A stretch of DNA of 23,341 nucleotides from JADLBR01 sp020847615. GTDB taxonomy: Bacteria > Verrucomicrobiota > Verrucomicrobiia > JADLBR01. The notes beneath the pieces were generated by a model. That model made no database searches and was not told the DNA's origin. It saw only the letters and a program-made list of their open reading frames with translations. This document shows, one piece after another, positions 23,237 through 23,341 of this stretch (positions are counted from its first letter, which is position 1; every line of letters begins with the position of its first letter). The position numbers and the translations under genes were made by a program. The stretch is from the NCBI GenBank assembly GCA_026646655.1, contig JAPKHT010000088.1, positions 1 to 23,341 of the forward strand. Reading direction: 5' to 3'.

Positions 23237-23341
23237 ACCGCTTGAAAGATTCGAAGCGTTGAATGTAACTTCGTTTGTTCCTACCGGTGCGGTCTGATTG
23301 TTTATAAGTGTTGCGATTTCCCGCCCCATTGAATCGTACAC
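23234..23341 (-). pseudogene. Partial T9SS C-terminal sorting domain, truncated
   Basis: Read from the right edge, the minus strand encodes VYDSMGREIATLINNQ, then a segment ending TFNASNLSSGV. This is the core of the type IX secretion (Por) C-terminal sorting domain, usual form vyDllGreVatLvn...asnLaSGvYfyrl. At SSGV the match stops, and the frame continues as an unrelated Gly/Val-rich antisense of the TSP3-like fragment to 23117. The upstream part of the gene is outside the window. Its C-terminus appears to have been replaced at about 23234. Confidence 0.5.

Noticed and set aside
1..23341. CRISPR arrays, tRNA or rRNA genes
   Set aside because: No regularly spaced direct repeats and no cloverleaf or rRNA-like sequence were recognised by eye.

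Overview
The window is a GC-rich bacterial segment packed with exported carbohydrate-active proteins. The probable source is a marine or aquatic member of the PVC superphylum, with Verrucomicrobiota (including Kiritimatiellae- or Lentisphaeria-like lineages) the best guess. This rests on several formylglycine-type sulfatases, DUF2961/GH172 proteins, a LamG-GH32 protein, large BNR-propeller proteins, signal peptides with long n-regions and mostly weak Shine-Dalgarno signals. The assignment is inference; there is no rRNA or marker gene to confirm it.

Layout. (1) 294-7432, minus strand: a tightly coupled four-gene operon, in transcription order arylsulfatase, exported toroid/lyase-like protein, LamG-GH32-like protein, iduronate-2-sulfatase-like protein. 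Two of its junctions are ATGA overlaps. (2) 7433-7908 and 9073-9412: gene-free stretches that carry nested hairpin repeats and flank one AAA/DUF4143 ATPase. (3) 9413-13015, minus strand: two DUF2961 (GH172) proteins. (4) 13141-21290, plus strand: a regulator that joins an FCD-like sensor domain to an AraC DNA-binding domain, divergent from the DUF2961 pair. It is followed by a 1,459-aa three-module propeller protein, then a BASS-family transporter fused in frame to an APH-type kinase, translationally coupled to an HpcH/HpaI aldolase. (5) 21291-23341: base composition drops sharply. A GH16 gene sits between an attI-like core site and a well-formed attC site, as in an integron gene cassette. A second small cassette-type ORF follows, then a patchwork of gene fragments at the right edge.

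Working model (inference): sulfatases and glycan-cleaving or glycan-binding proteins break down a sulfated polysaccharide outside the cytoplasm. The FCD-AraC regulator senses an acidic breakdown product and controls the divergent genes. The transporter-kinase fusion imports and phosphorylates an acid, and the aldolase splits it or a derivative. The GH16 enzyme (agarase/carrageenase-like by motif) appears to have been acquired separately as a mobile cassette.

The most unusual items are the transporter-kinase fusion with its coupled aldolase, the FCD-AraC fusion, the GH16 integron cassette without a visible integrase, and a set of hairpin repeats whose inner stems covary while the outer words stay fixed. 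Two enzyme-family proteins (the GH32-like protein and one GH172 protein) appear to lack the expected catalytic nucleophile.
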